Shown here one piece after another: positions 1-12,100 of a DNA stretch of 64,000 bases. The position numbers and the translations under genes were made by a program. Within the stretch, counting starts at the first letter, position 1; each line of letters begins with the position of its first letter. The stretch comes from Clitopilus passeckerianus (taxonomy: Eukaryota; Basidiomycota; Agaricomycetes; Agaricales; Entolomataceae): NCBI GenBank assembly GCA_944990035.1, contig CALYLX010000160.1, forward strand, positions 434,001 through 498,000, given 5' to 3'. Below the pieces are notes generated by a model. That model was not told where the DNA came from, ran no database searches, and saw only the letters and a list, made by a program, of their open reading frames with translations.

Positions 1-87
1 AAGCAGCGAGGTCAGTTGCGTTGCTGATCCCTGTGTTGGCGTACTTCCCAACAAGGAGGTGAATGTCTTGTAACGTTATTCGCTCGG
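1..87 (-). pseudogene. Ty3/gypsy gag, distal fragment (split by insertion)
   Basis: Read on the minus strand from 87 down to 1, one frame is fully open and reads ERITLQDIHLLV followed by a GKYANTGI stretch. This resembles the part of fungal Ty3/gypsy gag proteins that directly follows the LYPG motif. The gag ORF at 21865-22947 stops just after its LYPG motif, so the two pieces are best read as one gag gene separated by a 21.8-kb insertion. Only 87 bp are visible; the fragment runs off the left window edge. The assignment rests on motif memory, not a database search. Confidence 0.65.
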
Positions 88-1560
88 CATCAGAAAAATC
101 AGAAAGTACTTGACCTCTCTTGACCCTTCTTGAACTGATTGGTCTTGAATTGGTCTTGGCAGACCTATGTTCAAGTTAGTCAAGCTGCAAAAAACTTCCC
201 AGTAAGACCAAGTTCTTTTTATTTGACCAAGAATAAACATACTCTGCCAGACAGTATAGTACTGACCAAGATCAGGCATTATGCCAGACAAGTACCAAGT
301 AGAAACTCAGATGCATAATAAGAATATCCCAGATCAATTGGAAAGGCCACTGAAAACAAGTCAAGACTGTTTCTGGGTCACTATTGTATTTTTCATATTT
401 CATTAATCTTTAAAGTATTTAAAGGCAAACATGGGCAACAGTATAGAATTCCCAAGCAATTGTTGCTTTTTAGAATGCAAAGCATGTTGTACTCTTATTC
501 AGATATATTAAGTTTATCACAAAGTCATTAATGTGTGTTCCACTAGTTGTACCATAAGATAGACCCAGGTTGGATCCAGAGCAGGCAAAACAGCAAACAA
601 GATAGCAGATATTTGTTGTTCAAGCAGCAGTTAAAGCTAAGATAAGACAGAAAAGCATATTGGGAATTACCAGATACCAATCTAGAACAATTCTAAGAAG
701 TGCTCTCAGGAGTCAGAATAGATTCAAGGCCAAGGTCAAACCAGTTTTCAAGAACAGGAAATTATTTCCAGACCTTCAAGTTGTTTAGTACATCAAATAT
801 TGATCACTAGCAGTCAGAATAACATTACTTGCCTATAATAGGCCCAGGGTTAATGCAAATAGCTGGTCATAGTAGTTTTTAGCATGCCAGCCTCATGCTG
901 CATATATCAAGCAATGTCAAGATGTTCAATGCTGTGCCCAGAAACATGTGAAGGCCTGCAAGTAAATATTTAATAGATGTGTCTCCTCCAGAATAGAGGA
1001 AGTGGGCTTCTAAGTAACCTGACAGCAAGGTGACAAGGGACAGGCAAGCACAAGCATGTCACTTCAGCAAGCTTTCCAGTAAGGATCAGAACACACAAGT
1101 CATCTAAAGACCCCCCAAGACCTCCCAAGAATATATTCAATACCAGTCCTTAAGACATATTAAGAATTGTCTCAAGTTCTTCAATCGAAATCAATACAGA
1201 CTAGATGTAACAAGTGGTTTCAAGACAAGTCAGGGCATTAGCCAGGACAATACTCAGGTGAGTATAAGTAGTTGAACATGTAGAAGTAACATACAAGAGG
1301 ACAACCAAGTTTTAAAAGTTAGAATCAAAAGCAGGTCAACTTTATACCAAGGGGCAACAAGTTATGTATACAGGACAGCAAATTCTGAAAGTCGGAGCCA
1401 AGGAGAAGTCAAGTAGAGGTCAAGTGGACTTTAAGGGAACTACAAGATATGCATACAACAGGACAAGAACACCTAATTCTAGAAGCTGCAATCAAGAATA
1501 TGTAAATCCTGGCAAAGCCCCTTCAGAGAGCACAAGTAATAGTATTCATAGTAGAAGTGA
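88..1560. repeat. CAAG-rich left arm of the outer element
   Basis: No gene is supported here. The stretch is AT-rich and crowded with short CAAG-containing words (TCAAG, CCAAG, ACAAG) on the plus strand. The right arm (19746-21864) is instead rich in CTTG, so the arms are in inverted orientation. CACTA-type elements carry subterminal arrays of short motifs bound by the transposase; a similar role here is inference. Confidence 0.45.
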
Positions 1561-1584
1561 AATTAAGTCAAGGGCTAGCAGATG

Positions 1585-3203
1585 TCAAGTCAGCAAAGTG
1601 TAAAGAGAAGTAAGAAGCAGAGACTTACAGCTGTAGATGATAGTAACTCCCATGAAGATACCAGTTCCACTTCTCATAGCACCCACAAGGTTGGGAGTAA
1701 TGGAGAGGTGACCGAGGATGTCACCAGCAGCCGCGAGGATGACACACTTATGTTCCCGGTATATAGATCCTTCACGATGACCAGCCATAACCTATAAAAC
1801 CTTGGTTTAGTATTTCATTTGACCAAATAATATAAACCGACGTACCATTTGTTGGTCCTTGAGTCAATGGCTACAGGCGGGCACCAGAGCCGGAATGTTC
1901 AGTTCAATCAAGGTCTTGGAGGAGAGAGCGAAGGCGGAGAGTACGAAGGTAATGTAGACGGCGGTGTGGATGGTGTTGAGGATGGCCTCCTTCATGGCGT
2001 GAGGTGGCGAGATATAGTAGGCGATACCGGACTTGGCAACAAACTGTGGGGAATCATCCATGGACTGAAAATCATATATAGACATTAGAATTAATATTTT
2101 TTACGCTAGGAACGGCTCACCTCTCAGATGCCAAGAAGCTTGACGAAGAAGTTGCGGGGAAAGCGGGTAGGCAATATTTGCGAGGCAACAAAGATAACTG
2201 AGGTCAGAGGAGACTCGAGCATGATAGGCATGTTTGAGGTGTAGAAAAGCTTGACGGGGTAAGAGCCACGTTGGCCGCGGAACTTGTTGCTCTTGACAGG
2301 GATTTCGATCCTGAAGCCTTGAAGGTAGATGACGACAGCGAAGATGACGACGGTGGCGAGGAGGTTCATGATGTTGGGGAGGCGGTCTCTCCAGAATGCC
2401 TCACGGAGGGCGTGACCTTTGTCATTCCATGTGAAGACGAGGTGGAAGAGTGCGACGAGGGCACCTTCGAATTTGGGACCGCGACCGGTGTTGACGGTGG
2501 TGGGGGAGAAGGCCTTCCAGACGATAGACTCGCAAATGTTGGTGGCAATGAAGAGGTTAATGCCAGAACCAAGACCGTAACCCTTTTGAAGGAGCTCGTC
2601 AAGGAGAATAACGATGAGGGCGGCGACGACAAGTTGGATAATGAGGAGCAGGCAGACACCAGCACCAAGGTCACTGGGTTGACCGTAAAGACCGGTAAGG
2701 ACGTAGACGGTAGCCTGGCAGAGAGAAATAATCAATGTGAAGACTGCAGAAATGTGTGTCAGTACTCCGAGAAAAGGGTACAGATGCTACGTCACTTACG
2801 TTTCTGACCACCGCTGAACAATGCCCTATCCTCCTTCAGCGAAAAGTCGACTTCGATGAGGTTGGCACCCAAGAGTTGCATGATCATTCCGGAGGTGACG
2901 ATAGGTGTAATACCGAGTTCCATAAGTGTGCCACGATTTGACGCAAGGATGACACACATCCAGTACAGTGGGTCAGAGGAGTCGGATGACATGATACGGT
3001 ACTTATGAGAGAAACATTCGTTAGCAAGCTCTTCGCTGGCCAGAGCAAAACTTTGGATTCACTTTACGGTCAGGGGAAGAAACCTCAGGGAGAACAGGAA
3101 GGAATGGTCGGACAAGATTCAAAAACCGAACTGTAAACGATTGAGGTCAGCATTGAGAACGTGCTTGTCGACGACGACGACAAAGAGACTTACAACCGCT
3201 CAT
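1585..3203 (-). pseudogene. sec61: SEC61-alpha translocon subunit pseudogene
   Basis: Sec61-alpha forms the protein-conducting channel of the endoplasmic reticulum. The start is recognisable: ATG at 3203, an intron, then RFLNLVRPFLPVLPEVSS. Next come [13 protein letters not shown] near 2990, a long exon at 2124-2735 (transmembrane segments, [13 protein letters not shown]), SGIAYYISPPH near 2040 and MAGHREGSIYRE at 1788. It is clearly broken. Most of the first transmembrane segment is missing around 3020-3065, one Ala codon of the LLAGAN motif is gone, and two indels of about +5 and -2 bp near 1870-1890 shift the frame and bring a TGA. The distal part is scrambled and no terminal exon is found below 1585. 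Introns are retained, so this is a genomic, not an mRNA-derived, copy. It lies inside the outer element, which suggests gene capture. Confidence 0.85.
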
Positions 3204-4455
3204 GGTAGTAGCGGGAATAGAGATGAAGGTTTGGTTCACAGGCAGAGTTTATGTTCGCGTCAAACAGGATTGGGCTGGCGGAAAGAGCTTTGTACAAAGG
3301 CCCGCCTGGTAGAGCAGAGCATTTGCCATGTGGCGAGTTTGAGAACTGGTGGGTGAAGGTGTAGCCTTGCTAGGTATAGCAGAACATTCGTCTTCGAGTT
3401 CGATGCCATGTTGCAAGTTTGAGGGCTGGCGAATGGAAGGGGTCGCATTTTGCAGGACCTCTACCACTTAGTGGGCAGCAGGAAGTGGGGATGGTCATTT
3501 AGATGGGGTGCCAGGTATGATAGGGCGCGAACGGCGAGAGACAACCCTGCTCAAACGCTTCGACAGTGGATTCTCGAGCAGTGTTGAGCATGAGTGCCTC
3601 GTTGACGTTGCAGAGACGCTGAACTTCGGTCTCTGCTATCCCGAATTTGGTCTCGAGCTGTTCCTTGGCGGGTCTAGCGCAGCGAAGGGGCCTTGTTGCT
3701 AATATAATTAGGTGAGTGAGGTATGACAGTATTTGACTACGAATCCACATACCACGGTGAGCAAAGTGACGAGCCGGCTGCACAGTAGAACGATTCAGGC
3801 AGAAAGCCCTTTCTACACGCCAGATGAGGGTGGATATGTGTGCGAATAAGATGTTTTGAGAGCTGGGTGGCCCTGAGCCTTGTGAAAGGCATCAAGAATG
3901 CCTACACGGCCATTTTGAACGCAGGTGCAGACGAATACAGAGCGGGCAGTCGTGGTTGTGGTCATCGTCGGTGATGATGTGGCTCAGACACAGCCACTTT
4001 TGATGAAGAATTTGTTGAAGTCCATCGGCGAGGCAGCGCTGCCTCGCCGATGCGGTCGATTCCTTCACGAATTGCAGCTCGGTCGTGTACATTGGCCACG
4101 CAAAAAACCTTTTCATCGAATAAAATACCTTTGAAATCTAGGGTATCTCACAAATAAGCACTGAAGTAAGTTGAGAATTGTGAGGCAAAGCTCCGTATAA
4201 GATGGTCCAGTCACGGTTCAAGATGGCAAGCCAGGAGAGTCCAGCAGGTCCAGAGAATGTACAAGTTCGTTCAAGTCACCTCAGTCCATCATTAAAGGCG
4301 GACAGCTGATTTAAGGAATAGGAAGATCCTCATTAAAGTTGTTCAAGCTCAATCCAAGGCTTTGAAACACCCCAAAGCCAGAAACCTGTTCGTCGGGGGA
4401 GATGCTTAGATAGTGCAGCAGCGAAACGGGGATTATCTCCCTGAATTCTATGTAT
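3204..4455. other. No confident gene; possible captured gene fragments
   Basis: Short open stretches exist on the minus strand, at 3499-3783 and 3892-4116. The first contains a charged, helix-like segment (KEQLETKFGIAETEVQRL) preceded by a plausible acceptor, so it may be an exon fragment of an unrecognised gene. I cannot join these into a gene or name a family. A 30-bp perfect palindrome sits at 4023-4052. Confidence 0.3.
4023..4052. repeat. 30-bp perfect palindrome
   Basis: The half-site CATCGGCGAGGCAGC is followed at once by its exact reverse complement with no spacer. The symmetry ends at 4022/4053. It is GC-rich within an otherwise moderate-GC stretch and could form a 15-bp cruciform arm. 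No function is evident. Confidence 0.9.
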
Positions 4456-4490
4456 CATCAGCATTCCGTCACGTTGCTTATTTCTCCTTG
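4456..4490 (+). repeat. Left terminal inverted repeat of inner element
   Basis: Begins CATCAGCATTCCGTCA and continues with TGCTTATTTC in the shared part. It matches 17101-17135 in inverted orientation with about four mismatches in 35. Confidence 0.85.
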
Positions 4491-5604
4491 AATTGTCTTA
4501 AAGTCCTTGATTCAAGCACTTCAAGAAAATCCAAGACAGTTTTCACGGTCTTAATCCAAGACTTGACTCTTGAATTAAGAGTAGATGACTGATGATTTTG
4601 CTTGAAATCTCTATTGATTCTTCTTGATATTCATTGAATGCCAGCGACTTTGAATGGTAAGAAGCAGTGTAGTACCTTGGAGAAACATCATATCCGCTGC
4701 ATTATATTAGAATACCTTTCTAGTATTCTAGTAGTAGAGATTGCCTGATACTGTACTGACATAGTAGGTATATACACAATTGACATTATTTCTTACTAAC
4801 TCTATGAATTATACTGTGATTATTCTGTACAATATTCCAACTGGGACACCATCCATTTCCAGAGCACAGAATAATATTGTCAGCTCATATACTGGAAAAA
4901 GTAAGCAGTACTCTGCAATGAACATGTAAAGACACTCAACTTTCAAGCCTACTCCAAGATCACTATGCATCTGTTGCTAAGTCCCTACTTACTTCAAGAA
5001 CCCGCCAAGTCCTGGCCAAGTTGTCATAGTCTGGATGTTTAAGCCCGCTAAAGTTACTTCCAAGTTCCAAGATGGTGTAAAGCAACGTCAAGAAAACATC
5101 CAAGCTATATCAAATCAGAGAAACTTTACCTCTCATTGCACTCAATCTAAATTCAAGCAAAGCAAGGCAGTTCCCAAGATGTCAACAAGCAGACCTCATG
5201 CATAACCAATCATAATCAAGCAAGCAAATCTATTTCAAGAGGCTGTAAAATGATAAAGACGAGGACCAGAAAAGCAAATATAATCCAAATATAAACCAAG
5301 AATATTCAAGTATAATCCAATATAATTCAAATGAAATAAGCCATTCAGAATGTAGCACTAACAGTGAAGCCAAAGGGTATGATGATGGAAGGGGATTCCA
5401 GCAGAGAATAGCTAAATGTTAGGTGCCAAGCAGGGAAGATCATGGAATAAGAAGAACAGCGAGGGGAGGATTGCATAGGTTATTGGGTATCAGGTATCAG
5501 GCGGCAATGGCGAGCAAAGATTCACCCTCACCAAAGCTCGTTGGCATGCCTAGCCAGAACAAACATTAGAAGGAAAATCAAACTGGAACGGTAAAACTTA
5601 CCAG
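4491..5604. other. AT-rich, CAAG-rich subterminal region, no gene
   Basis: No open frame with coding character. From about 4900 to 5340 the plus strand is dense in CAAG words, as in the outer left arm. From 4480 to 4650 both CAAG and CTTG occur. This probably represents subterminal DNA of the inner element plus the 3' flank of the gene ending at 5605. Confidence 0.5.
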
Positions 5605-8600
5605 TTATTCTGGACCGGAATCCGAGTCCACAACAATGTGGCAACGAGAGTCTGCAGTAGGGCCCTGGGCAAAGTCCGGGTGCGTGGTAGGTGTCGCTCC
5701 TTTCGTGCGGATAGCGAGCGCCTGGTTCATCAGCGGCTTCATGATAGCCATGCTATCAAACCCCTGTTCAATCGCGCCAGTGACCCACCCATTCGTCGGC
5801 GTGCTCCACAAGTCGAAGCTGAATTCGTCGATCCTGCCGAGAACTGGGCCGTCGTCCTTTGCCCTTGTTGGCCTTGTTATCGCCTTGCTCGTTGTCGTTG
5901 ACGTCGGTGTCCTTCCCCTTGCCGTTGGTCTTATCGTCATCGTCCTCGTCGTCGCTATCGTTGATATTCTCTTCACCTCCCTCATTGGGATTGGGTAGGG
6001 TAGAAGCACTGGCTGTGGGGGGCTCCAACTTGACCGGTGCAGCCCTACGCTTGTTGTAGGGCTTTGTTGCCACTTGGTCGGCAGTTTCGGGGGTGAGAGG
6101 AATGTTTGCCCAATATCTGACTGCCCGTTCAACCTGTTCATGTGGTTATGAAGGGTTGTGAGCAAAATGGGAGTTTACATATGAAGAAAAGCGGTTACCG
6201 CTGCAACAGATAACCCCAGCGCACCAATAAGCGGCTTTCCTTTGAGGACCGGCCACCTGCCGTCGTATGTATTGGTCCATAGGAGGTAGGCCCGGAAGGC
6301 CTTGATGACGAGAGGGCTATAGAAGGGGTCCAAGCGCTTCACCTGGGCCAATACGTGTTAGCGTTTGCACAACTAGGTATGGCAGTGCTCACCTTTCCTG
6401 TCACGCGGCTTTGTCGAACGGTGCCGTACATGAATGAATTGCCCTCAAGGAGCCTTCGCGCCTCGGCTCGTCGCAGGGCGTTAGTGTTAAGTCTTGAGTC
6501 AGCGAACTTTGCTTCAAGGGCATCGACAGCGGCAGAGGCGACCTGGTTACGCATTTCTCGATAGCGTTGATCTCCCTATGTTAGCGCATGACGTGTCAAT
6601 AGCATCCACCCAGAACCTGATAAAAAGACCACTTACCAGAACGCAGGCGACGTCGTGTGGCCCAGAAATGATGTGTCCGCTGGCAGGAGTCCTCTGGTAG
6701 ATGAAGCCCCAGCAACTTTGCATGAATTCGAGAGATTCATGATCATGAGTAACCCAGGGTGTCCTGAGCGTCCCGATGTATCTGGCGAATGTGGTGACGA
6801 AGCCATGGCGCCATTTATCGCGTGCACCGGGAGGGAGGTCGCTTGTGACGTATTCGGAGGGTTTCTTGGGCTTCTTGACAGGTGATTCAACTTTGACGAT
6901 GGCCTGAAGAAATGAAAAGAGTAACTGAGCAATCAAGAAGAGAAATGTTTGACGATACAACGTACTGAGTTGGATACGCGCACATGGCCCTTCAAAGGAC
7001 TGCGACGAACGGCTTCACGTTCACGAGAGTCATCCTCATCCTCGAGGCCGCCGTAGAAGGCAGTTTCATCCCAAACCTCCTCATTGCTGGCGTTGGCAGC
7101 CTCCGTGAACTTGGTAGGCTTGGCGTGTGAAGGCTTGGTACGCGGGAAGGCCTGTCCTGTGCTGACGATAGCAACACCGGTGTTGAGGATGCGTTTCTTT
7201 GAATTGTTGGCAGCGGACGGGGGTACTGGAGCTTCGTTGTTGTTGTTGTCGGATGGTTCTTCTCTGACAGTGCGCTTTTTCTGCTTATGGCTTGCTGGCC
7301 TCTTCTTCTCGGCGTTGTGCTCGAACTCCTTTGTACTCCAGTTGTCGATAAGGCCGGATTTGGCCTTTGCAGACTGGAGGGACCTGTATTCAAGACAGAA
7401 GTCATGAAGAAACAAGTTGCATTCGGTGAGCACCGAACACATGAGAAACAAGGCACTTACCGATTGTTGATAGCTTGGTCGAAGTTCTGACCGACCTGGC
7501 GGATGGCATCAACATCAACGGTCTCATGGGAATAATTCTGAGTAACCGTGACTTACCTCCGTTTTCTTGATCTGGCGGCCTGCCATGATGGCTTCTCTCA
7601 GAGTCATAGTTTCCTCCTCTGAGTCTCCTCCATCGGTGTTCTTCTTGGCCTCCCGGTTGTTCTTCTTGGGTACCTTTGATGCTGGCTTCTTACGCGCGGG
7701 ATTCGACACTTTCTTAGCAAGATGGACTTCGACTTCATCGTCTTCATCGCTGCTGATCTCTACGGACGCTGCATCATCTTGTTTGTCATTGACATCCATC
7801 TTCCAGGCTGGATCCTCCGAACTTGCGAGGCTTTCAATGCCGTCGTCGATCACCTTCTGGTTCACAGCCTTCGACCTCCGAGCTGGCCTGGGAGTAGCTT
7901 CCTCATGGTCTGAATCTTCGTCAGAATCCAGTACGACCTCAGAGTCAACCTTTGGAATAACTTGCGACGTCTTTGCTGCCGGTTTCTTGTGGGCACGTCG
8001 CATATCTTTCATACCATGTGTAAGTAATTCACCCCGTGTAAGTTCTATGAAAGTGCTTGCCAAACATATCAATATCTTCCTGCCCATCAGACGCTGGAAC
8101 CATCTCAATGTCGTTGTTGTTCTTAGGCACTGCCTTGGCGACACGCCGTGGCTTGACTTTAGCCTTCTGGCGAGTCTTCTTTTCTTCAGTTATATTCTCT
8201 GAAGCATTGGCTAACCAACAGTGAGCAGTTGACGAGCGTCAAAAGAAGTCAACGACGCACCCTGGTCAGCTTCGGGCTTGGAGGCACTGGTCTTTGCTTT
8301 CTTGGCCTCCTTACGGGCTTTCGTGCCTTCTGGGTCAAGGTCGTCGACAGCGTAAGTGCGTTTAAGCGGCCGTTTACCCTTCTTCTCACCACCTACTTGC
8401 ATGCTTAGACAAGGTATAATGGTAGTTCATCACATTGAACTTACCGCTTGCTGGCTCGTTAGCACTTTGAGCTTGAGTGCCTTTGGCCAAATCCGCGACA
8501 CCTGCTACCGTATTGGACGACGTTTCAACGTTCTTGGCGCGTTTTCGGCTCTTGGACGACTCCTTAGCGCCCCTAGAGGCCTTTGGGGTTGCCTCCTCTC

Positions 8601-8948
8601 CCTCTGAGGGCGCGGCTGCTGCTTTTGGAGGGCAGTCTACACGACACGTCAGTAGTTGTTCCAAGAAGAGTGCAACCCCGTACCTTTCTTGTGTCGTGGA
8701 AAGGCAGCTCCAGCTGCTTCATCTTCCTCAGCAAGATGATTTTCCAACTCGGACACCTTTAAGACGCCTCGGGCTGCTTTGGCTTTCTTCGCTTTTGCAG
8801 CCTCCTCCTTCTGGACCTTCTGGTTGCGCTTTGCCTGCTTCGCGGCAGCAGCAGCAGCAAGCTCGTCCTCTGTTGGAAGGCCGGGATTGAGCAGTTTGAG
8901 GGTATACCCAGGTACGCGCCCTTTTGTATCTTTGCGAAGTGATACCAT
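5605..8948 (-). CDS. DUF6532-like nuclear protein carried by the inner element
   Basis: A multi-exon gene with at least nine exons; the start (MVSLRKDTKG) is at 8948 and the stop at 5605-5607. The N-terminal half is low complexity, very rich in Lys/Arg and in Asp/Glu-Ser runs (DSDEDSDHEE), with nuclear-localisation-like clusters. A globular region follows from about 6870 to 6180: a DKW...PW block, an NQVASAA helix, an A-rich segment ending NSFMYGTV, then FYSPLVIKAF and GALGLSVAAVERAVRYW. This order resembles fungal DUF6532 proteins, which are abundant in mushrooms and have no known function. An acidic spacer and a tail ending DSDSGPE close the protein. The Plavaka gene starts only 168 bp away, divergently. 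The same domain plan recurs in the gene at 17285-19745. Family assignment is from motif pattern only. Confidence 0.65.
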
Positions 8949-9116
8949 GCTGAATGAGTGCTTTGAAGTTGTCGGAGAAATTCGTGGTCAACCTAGTTCC
9001 GTGGGAGACTGAAAGCAAATTCAACATAGCGCGCCACCGACTTGAATATCCTTTTTTGGCTTGATGGACTTAGCTGTTTCTTGAGCCGTCTTGACTTACC
9101 CCATCTCTCCGAGCCC
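8949..9116. promoter_or_regulatory. Shared divergent promoter region
   Basis: Only 168 bp separate the start codons of the DUF6532-like gene (-) and the Plavaka transposase (+). Whatever drives both must lie here or inside the genes, so coordinated expression is plausible. No TATA box is obvious. Confidence 0.45.
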
Positions 9117-12100
9117 ATGTACACGCCAAACCAACGAATTACCCACCATCCCTGCCCGGCAGATGGGTGCTCTCGCGTGCTTCGAACCGCTGGGGCATTA
9201 TCCAGGCATCTGGGGCAGTTCCATCCAGAAATCCGACATTATGAAAGTGGGTTGCATGTTCCTGTCGTACTTTCACCAATTACTAACGTCAGAAAACTAT
9301 TGCATAGATACCTCGCAGGTTGTCGCAAACCACTGCACCAACATTCACGTCAGCTCAGACTCAGCGGCTATTCCGAGCTCACCTTCTCGCTTGGTCCCAC
9401 ATGTACACTCAGGAAGTTCACCAATCAACGAAGAACTTTTTTCCGAACATTCAAGGCCATCTTCTCCGCTCCAAGATGCGATTCCAGCAGTTGGCCTTCC
9501 CTCCGATGCTTTGCCAGCTGCAAGGGAAGCGTCTTCTGACCAGTCAAGCTCGCCTTCACCTCAAGCACAACAACCGGATGTACAGCATGCTATGGATGAA
9601 AGTTCTTCCTCTTCAGACAGCGATTCCGAGCCCAAAGCACCTCAGGAAGAGGATACATCCAGGTGTTTCCACGAATTTTTGACCGGTACGCGGCTTGCTT
9701 CATCCGAAATACTGCTTTAGACCCTTACATCACATAAAGCAACGCCGTGCGACAGTTATGGCAATCCATTAAAAAAGGATAAAGACGGACACTACCCAAA
9801 CCCATCACCTCCTGAAGAAAGGGCCCCAAACGATTGGACTCCGTTCGAGAGCAAGATGCATTTCGAAATGGCCGAGTTTGTTTACTGCAAAACCAAAATG
9901 TCCGCTGCAAACACCAACTTTCTGATGAAGATGGTGGCATCCATGCGTAACGGCCGACCCCTTTTCACCAACCACAACGACATCTGTGAAAGCATTGACG
10001 AAACCGACCTTGGCGAGGTCCCATGGCAGAGATCAACACTTCGATATCAGGGAGAAAAGCCAGCTGGTAATGCTCCAGAATGGATGTCTGCCGAATACGA
10101 AATCTACTTCCGTGATCCCAGCCAAGTCGTCAAGAATCTGCTCGCCGATCCAACGTTCGACCAAGCATTTGACTACGTACCCTATCAGGACTTCGATCAA
10201 TCGGGGGAACGGCGTTATGAGAACCTCATGTCGGGCGATTGGGCGTTCCGGCAGGCGGTGCGTTCAATGGAAACAAGTTCCTTGCTTCTATTCACTCACA
10301 TTGCTGCACAGGACTTGATCGCTAAGGATGAAGACACGCACGGCGCAATGTTTGTTCCAATTATCCTTGGTAGCGATAAAACGGTGGTGTCTGTTGCGAC
10401 AGGTCAGAATGAGTTCTGGCCCCTTTACATGTCGATTGGCAACGTGCACAACCAAGCACGAAGGGCTCACGCTGGTGCTGTCGTATTGCTGGGCTTCCTT
10501 TCAATACCCACAAGTAAGTCACGAAATTGGCACTACTCGTAACTAACACCATTCTCAACGTACCTCAAGCTGATAAGGAGCATGGTGGTAGCGAGAAGTT
10601 TCGCAGTTTCCGACGGCAAATGTTCCATGCCTCGCTTATCGAAATCCTCAAAACATTGAAGCCTGCAATGTCAAAGCCTGAAGTTGTGCGTTGTCCTGAT
10701 GGCCACTTTCGACGGGCTATCTATGGATTGGGTCCCTACATTGCCGACTACCCAGAGCAAGTTCTCATTTCCTGCATTGTGCAGAATTGGTGTCCTAAGT
10801 AAGCGGATTTCGCGCACTTGGTATTCTGTTCCTGTTTTCTTATTGATGAGTAGATGCACCGCCCATTGGACGCGGCTCGACGAAGATCCGCAAAGCGTCC
10901 GAAGAACCCAAGAGCTTACAGAGCACCTAGTTACGCATTTTGAACTCTACAACGTCTGGAAGTACTACGGAATTGTTGGAAATGCCTCTGTGAGTTGAAG
11001 TCCACCTGTCGCTCGCGTACAACATCCTCACGGCTATTTCAGACGTTTGCAGAGTATTTTCCTCGTGCTGACATCTACGAGTTGATCACGCCGGACCTCC
11101 TTCACCAGCTCATCAAGGGGACGTTCAAGGACCACTTGGTCGATTGGGTTGAAACCTACCTCGTCGAAAAGCACGGCAAGCAGAAAGCCAACAAGATAAT
11201 GGCTGACATTGATCGAAGGCAAGGGTTACAAGTATACCGATTGTTCTCAAAGCTGACCATGCGTTGATAGGATCGCTGCTGCTGCGCCTTTCTCTGGAAT
11301 ACGCCGTTTTCCCCAAGGCCGTGGCTTCAAGCAATGGACTGGGGATGATTCGAAAGCTTTGATGAAGGTCGCGGCGGTTCCGTCTTCTCTTTGGTATTGG
11401 TGTAACTGAAATAAATTCCCAACAGGTATATCTGCCAGCTATTGAAGGGTATGTCCCTACGGGTATGCTCCGGTGCTTTCGGGCATTTCTCGAATTCTGC
11501 TATACTGCGCGGCACAATGTCATTACAGAGAAGACGTTGGGCAAACTAAAGGAGGCACTAGAGAGATTTCATCACTACCGCAAGATTTTCAAAGAGATTG
11601 GAATTGAACCCGGGCGATCACTTCCTCGGCAGCACTCCATGACACACTATTTCGACATGATATGAAAATTTGGCGCACCGAACGGTCTTTGCTCATCCAT
11701 TACTGAAGCAAAACACATCAAAGCCGTCAAAGAGCCGTGGCGTCGAACCAACCGTCATCAACCGCTCAACCAAATCCTTTACATCAACCAGCGCCTCGAT
11801 AAACTAGCTGCCATGCGAACCGACTTTACCAAACGAGGGATGCTTGACGCAAATGGACTCAAAGCCGCCCTTGAGATGATTGGTAAGTCCTTTAAACTTC
11901 CAACAGGCCCATCCCTCTGAACCTCACCAGAGTCGTTACGCCGTGAGATGCTACCTCCTTCGCCCGCCAGGACTGCTCAAGGAGAGGACGATGACGACGA
12001 AGACGATGGCGACACTGCTGCAGGAGTAGACGAGCTGATTCCATCTGAAGTTGCGCTTGCAAAGCGCGTCCGTGAGTGGTTTTTTTCACCTTCCTTTGGC

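Noticed and set aside
2271..2807. 178-codon plus-strand frame, very acidic
   Set aside because: It is the antisense of the well-conserved SEC61-alpha exon.
5636..6059. Open plus-strand frames (~120 and 66 codons) antisense to the DUF6532-like gene
   Set aside because: They mirror the acidic Asp/Ser repeats of the real minus-strand exon and have no domain or splice context.
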